A DNA stretch of 64,000 nt from positions 29,124,058 through 29,188,057 of the forward strand of contig OY741270.1 of the NCBI GenBank assembly GCA_963514095.1, read 5' to 3'. Made by a program: the position numbers and the translations under genes. The stretch is from Eutrigla gurnardus (taxonomy: Eukaryota > Chordata > Actinopteri > Perciformes > Triglidae). The notes under the pieces are model-generated. The model worked only from the letters and a program-made list of their open reading frames with translations, did not search any database and was not told where the DNA came from. This document shows positions 1-12,639 of the stretch, piece by piece (within the stretch, counting starts at the first letter, position 1; every line of letters begins with the position of its first letter).

Positions 1-268
1 GTGTCTAAATGCAGCCTCACAGAGCTGCTAGCATGGCTGCACACTTCTTTCCTCTTTAACAGCTATAAAGCTGTGTGTAAAATATGCACGTTGTCCAGAT
101 CTATAAGCACGATGCACTGAGTCACAACGCGGCTCGGTTTATACGGTTTATACTCTTGGTTTCCATTGCCGTGTTTCATTCTTCATTGCTGCTCTGAGCA
201 ATTTGTACCTTTTTTGTTTCCAACTCTTGTGTTCTTCAGAGTCCTTTTCATGATAATCGCTCCAAGTT

Positions 269-402
269 TTAAAGGTACAGTTCACCCCAAAATCAAAAAT
301 GTGCATATTGTCCAGATAGTTTTGGCGTGAGAGGCCTAGTTTTGGAGATTTCTCTCCAATATAATAGGACTAGATGGCTTGTGATGCTCAAAGAGACAAA
401 AT
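269..402. repeat. dispersed percomorph-type repeat
   Basis: The stretch from AAAGGTACAGTTCACCCC through AATATAATAGGACTAGATGG and GCTCAAAGAGACAAAA resembles a non-coding repeat I recall as very common in percomorph genomes. This assignment is from memory. A repeat-library search would settle it. Confidence 0.5.
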
Positions 403-1539
403 AAAATACATTTAACACATTTAAAAAAAAGATCGTGACCCTGGTTACTTGAGATAAATTTGAATGCGTTCCGAGGAAAGTTTCATGTCCTGTAATTGTT
501 TCCGCTGAGACGCGCCCCACATCAGATCCCTCCTTATCAGATTTATCCTTTCCTACCAAAGACACTTAGTGCTAATGAATGGGTTGGAAAAGCATATTCA
601 TGAATAAAATCTATGACCACATTTCATTTAGTTATCTCCAAATTTCTGGCTTGATTTTCACACCAAACTGCTGACGTCGGGTGTATTTGTGGTGGACTGG
701 GCGATGCAGTCAGCAGGCTGGCGTGAAGCCGAGGTCCGGGCTCGGATTCTGTGCTGATTGATCGTCTGTTCAGATTGCGTTTGGGCTCCGGGGCTCGACC
801 ATCACTCAGCGATTTCCTCCCGAGAGTAAACTCGACTTTAGAGACGAGGAGCGATGTGTTCAGCCGGTTTAACGGCGAAACTAAATGAAGCAGGAGTTTA
901 AATTGATCGTGCAGCGACACGTATGGATGAAACGCCATCGATTGTTGGTCACTGCCAAAACAAGAAATGAGCTATTTTATAATTGATTAATCGATTAAAC
1001 CATCATAAACCAGTTTTTATTTTTATGTTTGTAAATTAAATATCTTTTGGGTGTTAATCAGACATTTTAAGACATCAAACTGTGGTCGGCATTTCTCAGT
1101 TTCATCCGATTTTATAGAATAAATGAGTACTTGAGTAATAGCTAATAAGTGACAGATTAATTAGTACTAAAAATAGATGTTAATTGCAGCCTCATACATG
1201 TTGTCTAAACCAGTTTTTCCAATTGCAAAATGCATTCAAGAACTATGGTGGTTTATGTCAAATGGGACACACTAATTATTAATAAATAATAATATGGTCT
1301 GACTTTCCAACAGGTTTACATTGACTGGGAACGGAAACTTTCTTTATGGAAATTTAAATTTAAAAACAACTATAGTTTATATATGGAAGCATGTGGACAG
1401 TCGGTCTTCTCCCATAGCGATAAAAATGCTGCGTTCATCCCTAACGAGGTGATTTAAAGCAGAAGGCTTATGAGATTAAGCGGCCCTCGCTCTCAGCTGT
1501 GTGGTTTGGTAACGGACAGCTGTTTGCATATTTACTTCT

Positions 1540-1860
1540 GTGTTTTCCTTCGCTTCCACGCAGCTCGAGCTTTAAGCAAGGCAAAGTGCTGCTGTGGGCT
1601 AAACATTGCCCTCTTTGTCGCCGCACGGACAAAGGCGGCGTGACGTAATGTCAGGCGAAGGAGAAGGAGGGGGAGGGGGCGATCTGCTACTGCGAGTCAC
1701 ATGACCGGAGAGCCTTAACTTCTCATAAATCAAACGTCACCCTTCATCGGCTGCACAGTGGCAGCAGCATTAACTGGAGCGGAGCAGCGTCCACTTATCA
1801 GCCGAGTGGAGACGGAGACGGCTGTGAGCTTTGTGTCGCACGGCGGAGGGTTTTCATGAG
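1540..1860. promoter_or_regulatory. CpG-rich promoter-like block inside trmt61a intron
   Basis: About 20 CpG dinucleotides occur between 1618 and 1860 within an otherwise AT-rich intron. The block contains TGACGTAA (CRE-like), GGAGGGGGAGGGGGCG (Sp1-like), GTCACATGAC (MiT/TFE M-box type) and CATAAATC (weak TATA-like). No coding exon follows in the open frame. It could be an enhancer, an alternative promoter or the start of a non-coding transcript. Confidence 0.4.
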
Positions 1861-2920
1861 ATTACACTCCAGTTGGAGCGTTTCTCTTATCTGGGTTTGA
1901 GGACTTGATGGCGATGTGAGCGTCCAGAATGTTCTCAGAGTTTCTAGGACGTCCAACACAAACATAAAAGATCCTAAAATGTGTCACTGGTGCTTCCTGT
2001 CCCGGTTCTTCATACTAACATCAACCAATCAGTGGAGAGCACTGAACCATCTCAAGTATGTTGAGATGAAACCAAGCAGCAGCTTGAGAACTAAACCAGG
2101 CGGAGTTGACTGTGATTCACAATATTATGATCATCAAAATATATCTTAAAATGGAACTAAAACATACTGGAATCACTTTGTTTTGTTAAACTATTGTTTA
2201 TATTGCATCACAGATAAGACGCATCTTTTTTTTATAGTGAAAAAAAAATAAAACATATTAAATAAGATGATCCTAAATCATTAGGTCTCCCTGCATAAAT
2301 TAAGCATAAATACATAAAATGTATTTTTAAAATCAGGCTCTATTTTTCACTTTTTCTGGCATTTTAGCTCACTAATTAATTTTATTTTATTTTATTTCAT
2401 CATGATCTGCGATAAAATGAAAATAAAACTTTAACTTAGAGTCTGTAGGTTACTTCAGCATCTTGTATAGAGGCCTCTGATCAAACTATCGAGAACACAA
2501 TAATTAACAAAAAGGCAACACATTTACAACACAAAACGTAAACATTTCAGCGCCTCTACATGGATATAGAGCACCAAGCTCATTTTCTAAAATGTCACCA
2601 GTGTTTAACATCAACATAAAATCAGATCAAATATCTTTTAGGGCAACTTACATAGTTTTTATTATCAGTTTCACAGTTTCCATCACATTTTCCAAAAAGG
2701 CCATTGTGACATGACAACCGTCGAAAGCCCAAAGATATTTAATTTACCATCAAAGCAGACGGAGGAGAGCAGAAAATATTATTTATAGAAATGATGATCA
2801 TTAAAAACACATAGTTGCAACTAAAAATTCCAGTGGATCCCTTTTAGATTTTTAGAGCTTCATGAAGCGATGCCTTCAGTATTGATTCTCATCGTCGTCT
2901 TGTCTCCGTCTGTCTCTCAG

Positions 2921-3187
2921 GGACCGGCAGCGGCTCCCTCTCCCACGCCATCCTGCGCACCGTCGCCCCCACGGGTCACCTGCACACGGTGGAGTTCCAC
3001 CAGCAGCGGGCGGAGAAGGCGGCGGAGGAGTTCAAGGAGCACCGCGTGGACCACCTGGTCACCGTCAGGAACCAGGACGTGTGCAAGGACGGCTTCGGGG
3101 TCACCGGGGTCGCCGACGCCGTCTTCCTGGACATCCCGAGCCCCTGGGAGGCCGTGAGACACGCCAAGGCTGCGATGAAGCGACACG
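2921..3187 (+). CDS. trmt61a: trmt61a internal coding exon (SAM-binding core)
   Basis: Acceptor TGTCTCTCAG precedes 2921 and donor GTAAGA follows 3187. The exon enters with two bases of a split Gly codon and encodes GTGSGSLSHA through HAKAAMKRH plus one base of the next Gly. It is GC-rich (mostly G/C third positions), unlike the AT-rich introns. Confidence 0.95.
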
Positions 3188-6100
3188 GTAAGATGTTCAT
3201 ACGTGTTATTAGTACAGAGAAAAAAACTGGTGAAATTTGGACTAAAAAGCTGAAGTATGTGTTTACGTTAACATCATTTTAAGGCACATCTAGATGCTTC
3301 GATGCTTCGGCCGTTGCCATGGTAACTGACGTTGTTTTTCAATATAGGCAGCACTTCAAAACATTGACAAATGGCAAATGAAATGAGTGATTTGTAATCT
3401 GTCATTATGGATCAATATGAATTGTGATGAGTTATTGGGCAGGTGTGTTTACGACGGCGCTGTCCTTGGTGCTGAAACGCAGCCGAGGCGATCATCAATA
3501 AGACATCTCTTATTTTATTTTTATGTTGGCAAAGGCTTCAGTATATTTAATTATTAATGCATTTTTAACAGACGTTTTTATGGGATATCCCTGTAGTTTA
3601 TTTGATGTGATTATTGTGCAATTTGTGGAAAAAAAAGATTTTTCCTTTTTCTCATCTCTCATTAGGAAATAATGAACTATGTAACTTAGCAACCAAGTTA
3701 ACTCCCGGACCAGCTGAGTATTAAGTTCTCTCTGTACTGATGTGTTAGCTGAACAGCGACGTTACAACCTGCAAACATTGTTTTAATGTTGAATGAGTCG
3801 AGTTTCAGGGAAAATACCAAACATTTGATGGTAACAGCTTCTTAAACAGGAAGATGTTCACTGGTGTGATGGTAAACTCGGTGTGTTGGTGATTCTGACT
3901 GTTGTGTATGTGAGGGACGCTCTGCATCACCTGACTCCTCTGGCTGATCCTGATGCAGCAGCAACGTGACTGAGCACATTTTAAAATGGGAGTTTATTGA
4001 TCCCACGCTGCTCTCGGTGACTTTGTGTGTGTGTGTGTGTGTGTTTGTGTGTGTGAGTTTGTTTGTGTGTGTGTGTGAGTGTTACTGTTTGTTCTTGGTC
4101 ACTTAATGAACTCATGTTGGGGTTTCTATGACGACCAGGGACAACAGCAGCATGTCTGGGCAGGTTGGAGGTTCACTGAGGGGTCAGAAGTCGAAGTTAC
4201 GTGACACAGCGAGAGCACACCGCATTTTTTTATTCTCTGCCCTTTTTCAGCGTCTGTTTTCCAGTTATTTTGACAGCAACCCAGATGGAAGCTTGGTGAA
4301 GATTAGGACTATATGGAACATTTAATATCCTTATTATCTACAATATTATCCCGATAATTATCTGAAAACTGGCTTAAAATGACACTTAAACATTATGGAC
4401 ATTACATTATGCACATTATTTTAGCTCGATCCACAATAAAATCTATACAATCAAGCAGTAAACAATTAAATTCTTACGTCTAATTCACAATATTAACCCC
4501 ATAATTATCCAAAATTCTTTAAACCCTTAAAATAGCACTTTAACACACACATCACTTTTTTTAGTTAGTGAACATCTTTTTTTTTTTTTTTTTTTAAGGA
4601 AAAAAATGTAATCTTAAATGAGATGATCATGAATCATAAGGTTGTGTCGTGTATTTCCTAAAATCAGGCTGAATTTTCCTCCTCTCTACTATGATAGTGA
4701 TATAAGTCATAAAAATTCTCCAAAATCAGCTTATTGTGAGTGTTTTTTCAAATATTTAAATTGTTATCTTCTCATTCCTGGAACTTTTTCAGACAAAATA
4801 TAAAGTGATTAGACACCATAAAGATGCACAGGATCATCGGTTTATGGATACATGCTCATGTTCCTGCAGCTAAAAAGTAAAGCCCCAATATGAAGATGAA
4901 TGGTGCTCTCCCTCCTCCTCCTCCTCCTCCTCCTCCTCCTCCTCCTCCTCTCTGAATCCCTTTTATGGTGGCACTGCTACATATTCCTGAACTGTTGACC
5001 CACACACACACACACACACACACACACCCCGATACAGATAAATAGAGTGCAGCCATTGTAGAAGCAGTCCGATGACCATACAGGGTTATGCTGCAGGGAG
5101 CGGGTGACTGTGGCTCCATAAGGAAAGGCTTTATTTACTTCCCATTTCTCCTGCTGGATGTTTTTTCCCCTCAGAGAGCCAGAGGCAAGCTGAGCCCCGA
5201 TGCATCCCCAAAAAGATGCTTCAACACAAAACACAAAACCAAAAAGAAGTCACCTGGGAGTGCATGACAGGAGGCTGGCTTGTGTTTTAGCACACAGCTC
5301 AAATTCATCACCTGGTTGGTGATTTGTCCCGAGCTCCGGATCTGTTCCCAGGCTCAAGGGGGGGAAACAGAATGTAACAGTTGTAATTCATGTAATGTTT
5401 TGGCCTGCAGCCCGTCCTGATCCAGACTACCCCCCCCCCCCCCCCTCCCTCCCTGCTCACTCTGAGACTCTCATTGTGCAACGTTAAGCAAACACGTCCC
5501 ATGAACTCAAACAAGCCGATAAGGAGTCTTCACGCATGTATGGATGCTGGCGTTGATATTCGGGGCTATTAATAATGCCCTGGTGTAATCATCAACCCGA
5601 CCCCTCCCTGTGAGCTGGTCCTGGTTGCTAGGATCGTGTTTATTGTGGTCTCGAGGGAGAACACTGGTCCTGTTGGCTGAAGGAACGTCTGCGATGTCAA
5701 ACATCCCAGAGTTTAATGTTTATCACACACAATGGAGTCCTCAACAAGGCTGCGTGAAGACTCGCTGCTCACGTTGATGCTCAACAAACAAGACTGTCAC
5801 TCCTAGAATGTAGAAAAGGAAGACTTGAACAGTCATGGAGGTCTTGAATAAGTTTAGTCTCGTGTCTCGAATGCAAAGTTGGACTTCTGCAGGTTCTTAG
5901 AAGACGATAAACGTTCTTCTAAGTGATGATGGAGCAACTACGGTGTTAGCATAGCCAACCTCCGATCGATCCAAACTCGGAAAACAAGCATTTTAAAAAC
6001 AGAATATTGGACATCATGATCCGAAATGTTGCTCAATGTGTAGACTAACTCCACTATATCAACTTAGAAGGTGGCAATATGTCAATGTTGTGCTCACAGC

Positions 6101-7560
6101 TGCCACCAAGTGGCCAAAAAAAACCAGCTGATGCAGGTACAACCCAACAATATTATGATCCACGTTTCAGTCCGCACCGTCTCCCTTTGCTGTACGATAT
6201 TTAGCTGTTTTTGTCACTGAGGTGCAGCTAAAGTTTGAAAACGTATAGCAGCCCCACTTGTTTCGTTAACCCCTCCCCTCCCCAGCTGTTCTGGTCAGAG
6301 TCACATTCCTCGCTCTTCGGGTCAGCCGGTGAAAGTTTTCTTGGCTCGTAGCTCCGACCTCCCGCCCGCCAATCACGGCGGGGTTTCCCTCGGAGACGAG
6401 AGGCCGGAGCGGAGAGGCGATCTGTGTTTGTTGGAGCGCCGGGTCGTCCCCCGATGATCCGCCGACTGCAGCCCGGAGCCCAACGGGTCACCGGCCTGCT
6501 TTGTTAGGGGAAACAATATGCTTTGAAAAGTGCTTTAGGACGAAAGAAAAACAAATTATTAATAGTAGTCGTAGTATCACAGATTCCCCGAGCGTAGACT
6601 CAATGTCTCCTGAGTCCGTATTAAGTTCACATGTCTGGTTTAGCTTATTTATGTTTTGAGTATAATTCTTACAAAGATAACTATGAAAACTCCACCTTCC
6701 CTTTTGGGATGTTTGAAGGTTTGATTTATTACAAAGAAGAACCATACAAGGGTGTAAATTCATGAACTTGAGGGGAAGATGGAGTCTTTGTGTTTATGAA
6801 CTGTTCACTGTTGGTGACTCTGGGAGTGTATCTGCTTCACATGATCCCAGTGTTTTTTATGGAGAAGAAGACCAAACGTTATTACTTCTGATTGATTTAC
6901 ATTTTGACGGAAGATCTTAGTCCTCTTCTTCAGAAGACGTTTTCCCACGTTACATCAGGATCGTTTGAGTCCTAAAGACACCCGACAAACAGTTTGGAAG
7001 TCCTGAATGAGGTCCGGAGGTCAAAAGGGAAAAGTCAGGATGGCTAAAGTCTTCATGATCAAACCTCTGAGGACTACGAATGTCTGTACAAAGTGTCATG
7101 CCGATACCTTTAATAGTTGTTCAGATGTTTCCGCGTGTATCAAAGTGGTGGAAAGGCCGACCATTTTCATTTTAACTCACTAAATAAACAAAACGCTCCA
7201 AACGATGTGAAGAAGACACATTATTAACGTTTATTAACCGTTCTCTCCTCATCTCCAGGAGGTCGGGTGTGTTCGTTCTCCCCGTGCATCGAGCAGGTCC
7301 AGAAGACCTGCGAGGCGCTGGCCGATCAGGGTTTTGAGGAGATCAGCACCTTGGAGGTCCTGCTGAGGGTCCACGACGTGAGGACCGTCTCCCTGCCGCT
7401 GCCCGACTTCGGCCCCGACCCCTCAGCGCCGCCTAGACCCGACGCTGCAGACAAACCGCCTCCGGGCCAGATCACCGTCTCCTTGAAGACCACGACCCCG
7501 CCCCGAGAAACGCAGGGTCACACAGGGTACCTCACATTCGCCACCAAACCAAGAACCTAA
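2921..7560 (+). CDS. trmt61a: tRNA (adenine(58)-N(1)) methyltransferase catalytic subunit, 3' part (two exons)
   Basis: The two exons encode the C-terminal two thirds of TRMT61A, the catalytic subunit that works with TRMT6 to methylate N1 of adenine 58 in the tRNA T-loop, using S-adenosylmethionine. The first exon has the end of the SAM-binding glycine loop (GTGSGSLSHA), the VEFHQQRAEKA block, the QDVC block and ADAVFLDIPSPW, whose Asp belongs to the family active site. The second exon starts GGRVCSFSPCIEQVQ and ends HTGYLTFATKPRT, the family C terminus. About 188 residues are present; the whole human protein is about 289. The start codon, the N-terminal beta domain and the first part of motif I lie left of the window. 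Splice phases agree (phase 1 in and out). Span given is exon plus intron. Confidence 0.95.
4909..5027. repeat. adjacent CTC and CA microsatellites
   Basis: A (CTC)n run at about 4909-4952 is followed 50 bases later by a (CA)n run at 5000-5027. Both create spurious poly-Gly and CVCV ORFs on the other strand. Confidence 0.95.
6255..6485. promoter_or_regulatory. CpG-rich block with CCAAT and GC boxes in trmt61a intron
   Basis: A GC-rich island contains CCCGCCCGCCAATCACGG (GC box next to a CCAAT box) and many CpGs, ending near CAACGGGTCACCGG. No exon of a known gene is seen next to it. It is promoter-like in composition only. Confidence 0.35.
7259..7560 (+). CDS. trmt61a: trmt61a terminal coding exon
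   Basis: Acceptor CTCATCTCCAG precedes 7259. The frame continues GGRVCSFSPCIEQVQKTCEA and ends with TAA at 7558-7560. The stretch rich in Pro, Asp and Ala after VSLPLPDFG is the variable linker seen in vertebrate homologues before the conserved HTGYLTFATK tail. Confidence 0.95.
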
Positions 7561-7950
7561 ACCTTTTTTTAAATTTCACCACCTCCAGCAGCAGGACGGA
7601 GGTTTATAATCTGTGCTCGGTGCTTTTTTTTTTTTTTTCCTGCATTAATGCGACTGTGATAATCCGGCGGCGGCACCAGGCTCCTCCAGGTCCCGGCTGG
7701 CACTGCAGCACCGAGAGGATTTACAGTTCGGTTACATAATTTTATCCTCCTGTCTCTTGGCAGCGGTTTGCTGCTTGCGTCAGGCAAGAGTGGAAATCAA
7801 CCGTGATTTAATTTGAGAAAAATGTGCTGTACTACACTTTATCCTTTTTTATACAAATCCATTTTAACCAATGATTTCAGTTGTTGAGGAGGAAGAAATA
7901 TTTTACTTTTGCATTCAAGAACATACAATAAATGTGTGAAAATATTTCTG
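7561..7950 (+). other. trmt61a: trmt61a 3' UTR (inferred)
   Basis: Sequence after the stop codon with a T-run at 7625-7640 and no coding potential. It is taken as 3' UTR up to the first AATAAA on this strand. The true cleavage site is not visible. Confidence 0.5.
7927..7932 (+). terminator. trmt61a: candidate poly(A) signal of trmt61a
   Basis: AATAAA lies 367 bases after the trmt61a stop codon, followed by the TG/T-rich stretch TGTGTGAAAATATTTCTG, a plausible downstream element. It is the first canonical hexamer after the stop. Confidence 0.5.
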
Positions 7951-8681
7951 TTTTTCTTTGATTGTTTTGCACCACAAGCAGAAACAGAAAAGCAAGTAGG
8001 AAATGTGATTGTATTTTATCTGCAGCTTTCGACTGCATCACAGTCTTCATGGGGATGCTCAGGTCGCCGTGGAGATCTGATCTCGACAACGCAAACATTT
8101 CCAGAAACATCTCGGAGGAGTTCCCCCGCTTACATTCTTGTTAAAATCCCCCCGAAAATCCAAAATGGATAATTTTTCATAATCTTCATGTTTGTTAAAC
8201 CTGAGCTAAACCAGTAAATGCCGTTTCCAATGGAGATGCACAAACTGCATGTTCCAAAAAGTTTCAATACAAAAACAAATTGCCATTTTGAAGTCTTTGC
8301 GCCACATTCTAAACTTTTTACGATTCCCGTTTAATGTTCCCGTTGGCTCGTGAACGTCTCCCTCCTCTGAAGCTCGGCACCAAAAAAGGCAGAGAAATGT
8401 CTGCAGTTAAACAGAAGAGGAGCTTCTTCCTCCTCCTCCTCCTCCTCCCGGCTTCCCCCACAATCATTTTCCGCTACCTTCGCAGCCAAAACATCGTCCC
8501 AATGTGAGCTTTCCCATTCTCTCTCTCACCGGAAAAAAAATCATTACTGCTGTATTTGACCTTGGACTCTGGGTGTTCTCATTCATCTTCCTTTCCGGAG
8601 CTTCCCGGGAAGATTTTAAAACACTGGAGAATTTTTTATGTGATCATAACTCATTAAACCAGGCCTGTTTTTTTGTTTGTT

Positions 8682-8726
8682 CCCCCCCCCCCCCCCCCCC
8701 AACCTGACTGCTGCTGCTGCTGCTAT
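8682..8726. repeat. poly-C run and CTG microsatellite
   Basis: About 20 consecutive C residues at 8682-8701 are followed by AACCTGACTG and then several CTG units. This is simple-sequence DNA. Confidence 0.9.
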
Positions 8727-10399
8727 TAGTCCAAACCTTCTGCTGCATTCAGAGGCAGTCGGGATGTTACAAGCCTGTTGATGGTATAATCCCTGGGGCT
8801 TTTCAAGGGTTATAAAAAGCACTGTGGTTGTTTTTAGCCCACTGTGTTGGACAGGTTGTTGCATCACAGTGTGTATGATGGAGTAAACCAGCTCTTAACC
8901 AGAGCAAAGACCAGCGATGGACTCCTTTGTTATCATCACTTAAATGAATGACAGATCTTAAACGAAGGCCCAGCTGGTGTCCAGGAGAAACGGTGCATCC
9001 CAGAAAAACATGGGGAAACTGCTGACCACCTATCGAGCCATTTGAAACGCATGGGGAAATCAGAGACGAGGCCTTTCCTGGAAAAAATTCCCCAATGTTT
9101 CCTATTTTCCTGAAGCTGAAAAGGAACTGGTCTGTCTATGGAAGCTCCCCAAAACGGATACCATTGAAAATATTAGTGTTCAAATGGTACTTTCTAGAGT
9201 ATCTTTGGTTGTGTTGTTGGAAATGCTGTTTTTTTGTTGCCTGAGAAGGTTTCAGGTTTCTGGTAACTCAAATTTTGTATCCTACATATAGGTATGCAAA
9301 GTTGTCAGAAGTAGAAAAGGAAAAACAAGGGAGTCAAAGAGGGATTTGATGCGATGCAGCTGGATCGTCACTGTAAAGGGAGTCTTTGAGTGTTGGTTTG
9401 TGGGTGGAGGCGCTGAGTAACGCTCCCTGTCCAGGAGGTGGGTGTTTAATTAAACCTTCACATTCATCTTCTTGTCTTCAAACAGAAGATGATTCAGTTT
9501 GTGTATTAGAAAATGTACACAATGTTTCCTTTTCCCTCCTTACGTGAAGCTTTTAATCAATTTGTGATGAAATTAGTTGGAGATAATTTTCTTTATGACC
9601 ACTCAAGTCTCTTTGGAGCATCTCTTCAGCTTAGTTTTTGTTTTTACGTCCTGCAAAAACAACATTTAACACATAATTTAGCAGCTAAAGAGACATATTT
9701 CCATCAAAACGGTGGTGGAGACCAAAAATGGAGCCAAAAGAGAGAGAATAATGGGATTGTTTCTCTCTTGTTTGAAAACATTTTTTTTTTTTAATCAACT
9801 TGTAAAATAAAATGTTAGTGTTGGATTGTTTTTCTGCCCCCCAAGTGGCCAAAAAAAAAACCCAAGTCAGCGCAGTCATTAAATGATTTATGCGTAGAAT
9901 CAATAATGCATTAATCTAGTTCTATATCTAATTGAGGAATCTGATCTGACGTTATAACGTACTGGTAATGTGGCCCTTAAAGAAGAGAAGAAGACCTCGT
10001 ACTGCAGAATATCTTGTTTTTCATTCTTAAGCCCTTTATTTTTTTATAACTCTGGATATACCTTTTCCACCTGTTCAGGCATCTATTGGTTTCCAATTTT
10101 ACCATTAATTTCTGTATCAAACAAGTCAGTTATTAGATTCTAAAAAAACGCTTGTTTGGTACTTAGATTTTTGTACCAAATGGAAATAAATGGAAGCCTC
10201 TAACAGCAAATATCCCTCCAATAAGTGAAACGATGCATTTGAAAGAGTAAAGCTACCCTCAGCCGCCCTTCTGGGAGATAAAGATTCTCCTACATGGGAC
10301 TTATAAACGCTACGAGGAGACGAGATGAGAACGTTATTTAAACACTCCATTAGATAAATACTAGCCTTTCTGGTCTGCTTCCAGAAATCTGAGTCATGT

Positions 10400-10690
10400 A
10401 ATTGAACGAAAGCCGGACTAACGAGCCTTCAGTGGATGGCCGGGCGGCTCCGGCCGAGGGTCTTAATCTGGCCGAGGCCGGGAATAGCAGCTCTGATCTG
10501 CTGGAAATCCTGCCGCTTAATCAGCTTGTCTTCTGCCCGTCCTGAGCCGGGCGCCGATACACCGGGCAAACGTGCAGGCCAAACGGCGCCGCCAGGGAGC
10601 ACGCCCGAGATGTGGCGAGCGTGCCACACGACCAGATCACGGCGAGAGGGCGTGTCGGGTCTCCAAAGGTCACACGAGAACTCGGCTATC
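10400..10690. promoter_or_regulatory. orphan CpG-rich block
   Basis: A roughly 290-base block with high C+G and dense CpG (for example GGCCGGGCGGCTCCGGCCG and ACGGCGCCGCCAGG) sits in AT-rich intergenic DNA 3 kb past trmt61a. Both strands have ORFs through it (66 and 108 residues) but neither resembles a known protein. It may be a distal regulatory element or an unrecognised promoter. Confidence 0.35.
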
Positions 10691-12639
10691 GCTTTAAAGA
10701 TAGAAAATAGGGTTTATTTTGGGAAGCGAGGTCAGAGAACCGAGTTTAGATGGAGGCGTTAAGAAGAAAACAATCACAAATCACAGTATTTACAGTAAAA
10801 TAATAAGCCACGCCTTAATCAGCTGCAAAGTGAGAGGAACAAATTAATGCATCAATAATATAATATTCATGATTCCTAATCGGGCTATTCTGCATTCTTT
10901 TTGTACTTTAAGTAGAATTTGATGCTAATAAGTAGTACAGACTATGAGTATATTTCAGAGCCTGTACTTTGTAGTTGAATGAGTACTTCTACTTTCACCA
11001 AAGTCTTTTAGAACACAAGTATGTGTACTTCTACTTGAGCTCAGAATGTATTTTTAGTTAAATTGAACGCCGACTGAAAGGTGTGTTTAAATAGAACACA
11101 ATCAGTCTCCTTCAGTATTCTGATAACGTTATGGAAACTCACTTATGAGCTTCGTAGCTCATCCTCCATGTTTTTGTATCTCGTACAAATACTTGATATT
11201 TCAGTTTCACTTCCCATTTGTGTTTTTGTGAGAACCGTGTCAGGAGTTCACGCTGTGCGCTGCAGTTCTGCTTTTTCTTTTGACGCCATTTGATGGGAGG
11301 ACGCTTCAACCGCAGGGAGCCACAGTGTTTCAGTTTTCTTTAACCCCTTTAATCCCAGCGGGACTAAAACCAAGGCGGAGCAAAGAGGCGATGATGAGAT
11401 TAGAGGCTGAGAAGAGACTCGGGGAGTAAAGCTTCTGTTGCTGCTCGAGTAAACCTCTTACACAAGTCTTCATCTCGCTGTCAAAACGTTAACGGTGATT
11501 ATTAAAAGTCAAATGAGCCTGAAGTTCAGGAGTGTAAGAGGCCAACCGTCAAGGGCTCTTCAGCAGAATGGGGGTTTGTGCACCTGGTTGTCTGGTTAAA
11601 GTGATCGGCATGATTTTAATAGTTGTTGTTTTTTGCAAACGGTAGAAATGTAGAGGTGTTTTTTTAATGTTCCTATCATCTTTATTTACACAGAATGCCA
11701 ACACATGCCAAGTACATGATAAAAAAAACAAAAATACAAATAAAGTACTACACTAGTAAGTATAAAGTACTAATAAAAGAGCCTAGCAATAATCCTAATC
11801 TGAGCAATAACAAAAAACACACTGGAGAGGGGAGCTTCCTGTCTGACTGCGCCTTCAAAATAAAACAGTGTGTTCCAAAAACGTGATTATTAAAGTAAAA
11901 ATGCATTTTATCATAATTTGCAGAGAAAACTTTCAAGACAAAAAATTAAATGCATTTAAAAACTTGGATTTGTTTTGGGAAATGCTTCCAGGCTTCACGT
12001 AGGCCGTTCTTGTGCCCTCATTTAAATGTTCGTGGTCTCCTTCGGTCCGACAGAAGCGTGTTAATCTTTTCATTTCAGGATCCGCCGGTAAAAAAACCCA
12101 ACTGTGACCTAGTTTCAGAGGAGGGACAAATGTTTCCACGTTGAAGGCCACAGGCCTCCATGTGGTCTAATTACTGTATGAAATATTGATGAGCAGCTTT
12201 TTTGAATCTGTTCCAGTTTGCCCCCTAAATTAGTATCGACCAGTGTTCGGATGGAAAGCTGTTTGCTGCTGCTTTGTCTATATTTTATAACTGTTGATCT
12301 GTGATATTTAATTGGATATATACATACATTTTTTGTGTATGAAAATGAATAATTTACTTTCTATCTTGGAAAGCAACAACTTCATCAATAAGGCAGGAAG
12401 TGGTGATTATTTTTGTCATCCAGGTTCCCCCCCTCCCAATGAATTATTGATTAATCCACTAAGAAATTAATGGAACATGGCCTTCACTAATTCAAAGAGC
12501 CTAATATGAGGTTTTCAGTTTGCTTGTCCGTCCAGTTCAGAACCCAGAAATATTCAGTTATAAGACATAAAAACGTTTCCAAACATTCAATATTACATAT
12601 TTTACATTTTCAATCCACCACGTCGGACGTTACACTTTG

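Larger units (their letters stand above)
1..2920 (+). other. trmt61a: trmt61a intron (partial), with a dispersed repeat and a promoter-like block
   Basis: No exon encoding the trmt61a N terminus is present here, so this is taken as intron running out of the window. It is AT-rich except for 1540-1860, which is CpG-rich. The 77-residue ORF at 1916-2149 shows no family resemblance. Confidence 0.65.
3188..7258 (+). other. trmt61a: trmt61a last intron
   Basis: A 4.07-kb intron between the two trmt61a exons. It holds GT/TTG repeats (4024-4080), a T-run (4582-4605), a CTC run (4909-4952), a CA run (5000-5027), a C-run (about 5430-5446) and a CpG-rich block at 6255-6485. No other exon is recognisable. 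Confidence 0.9.
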
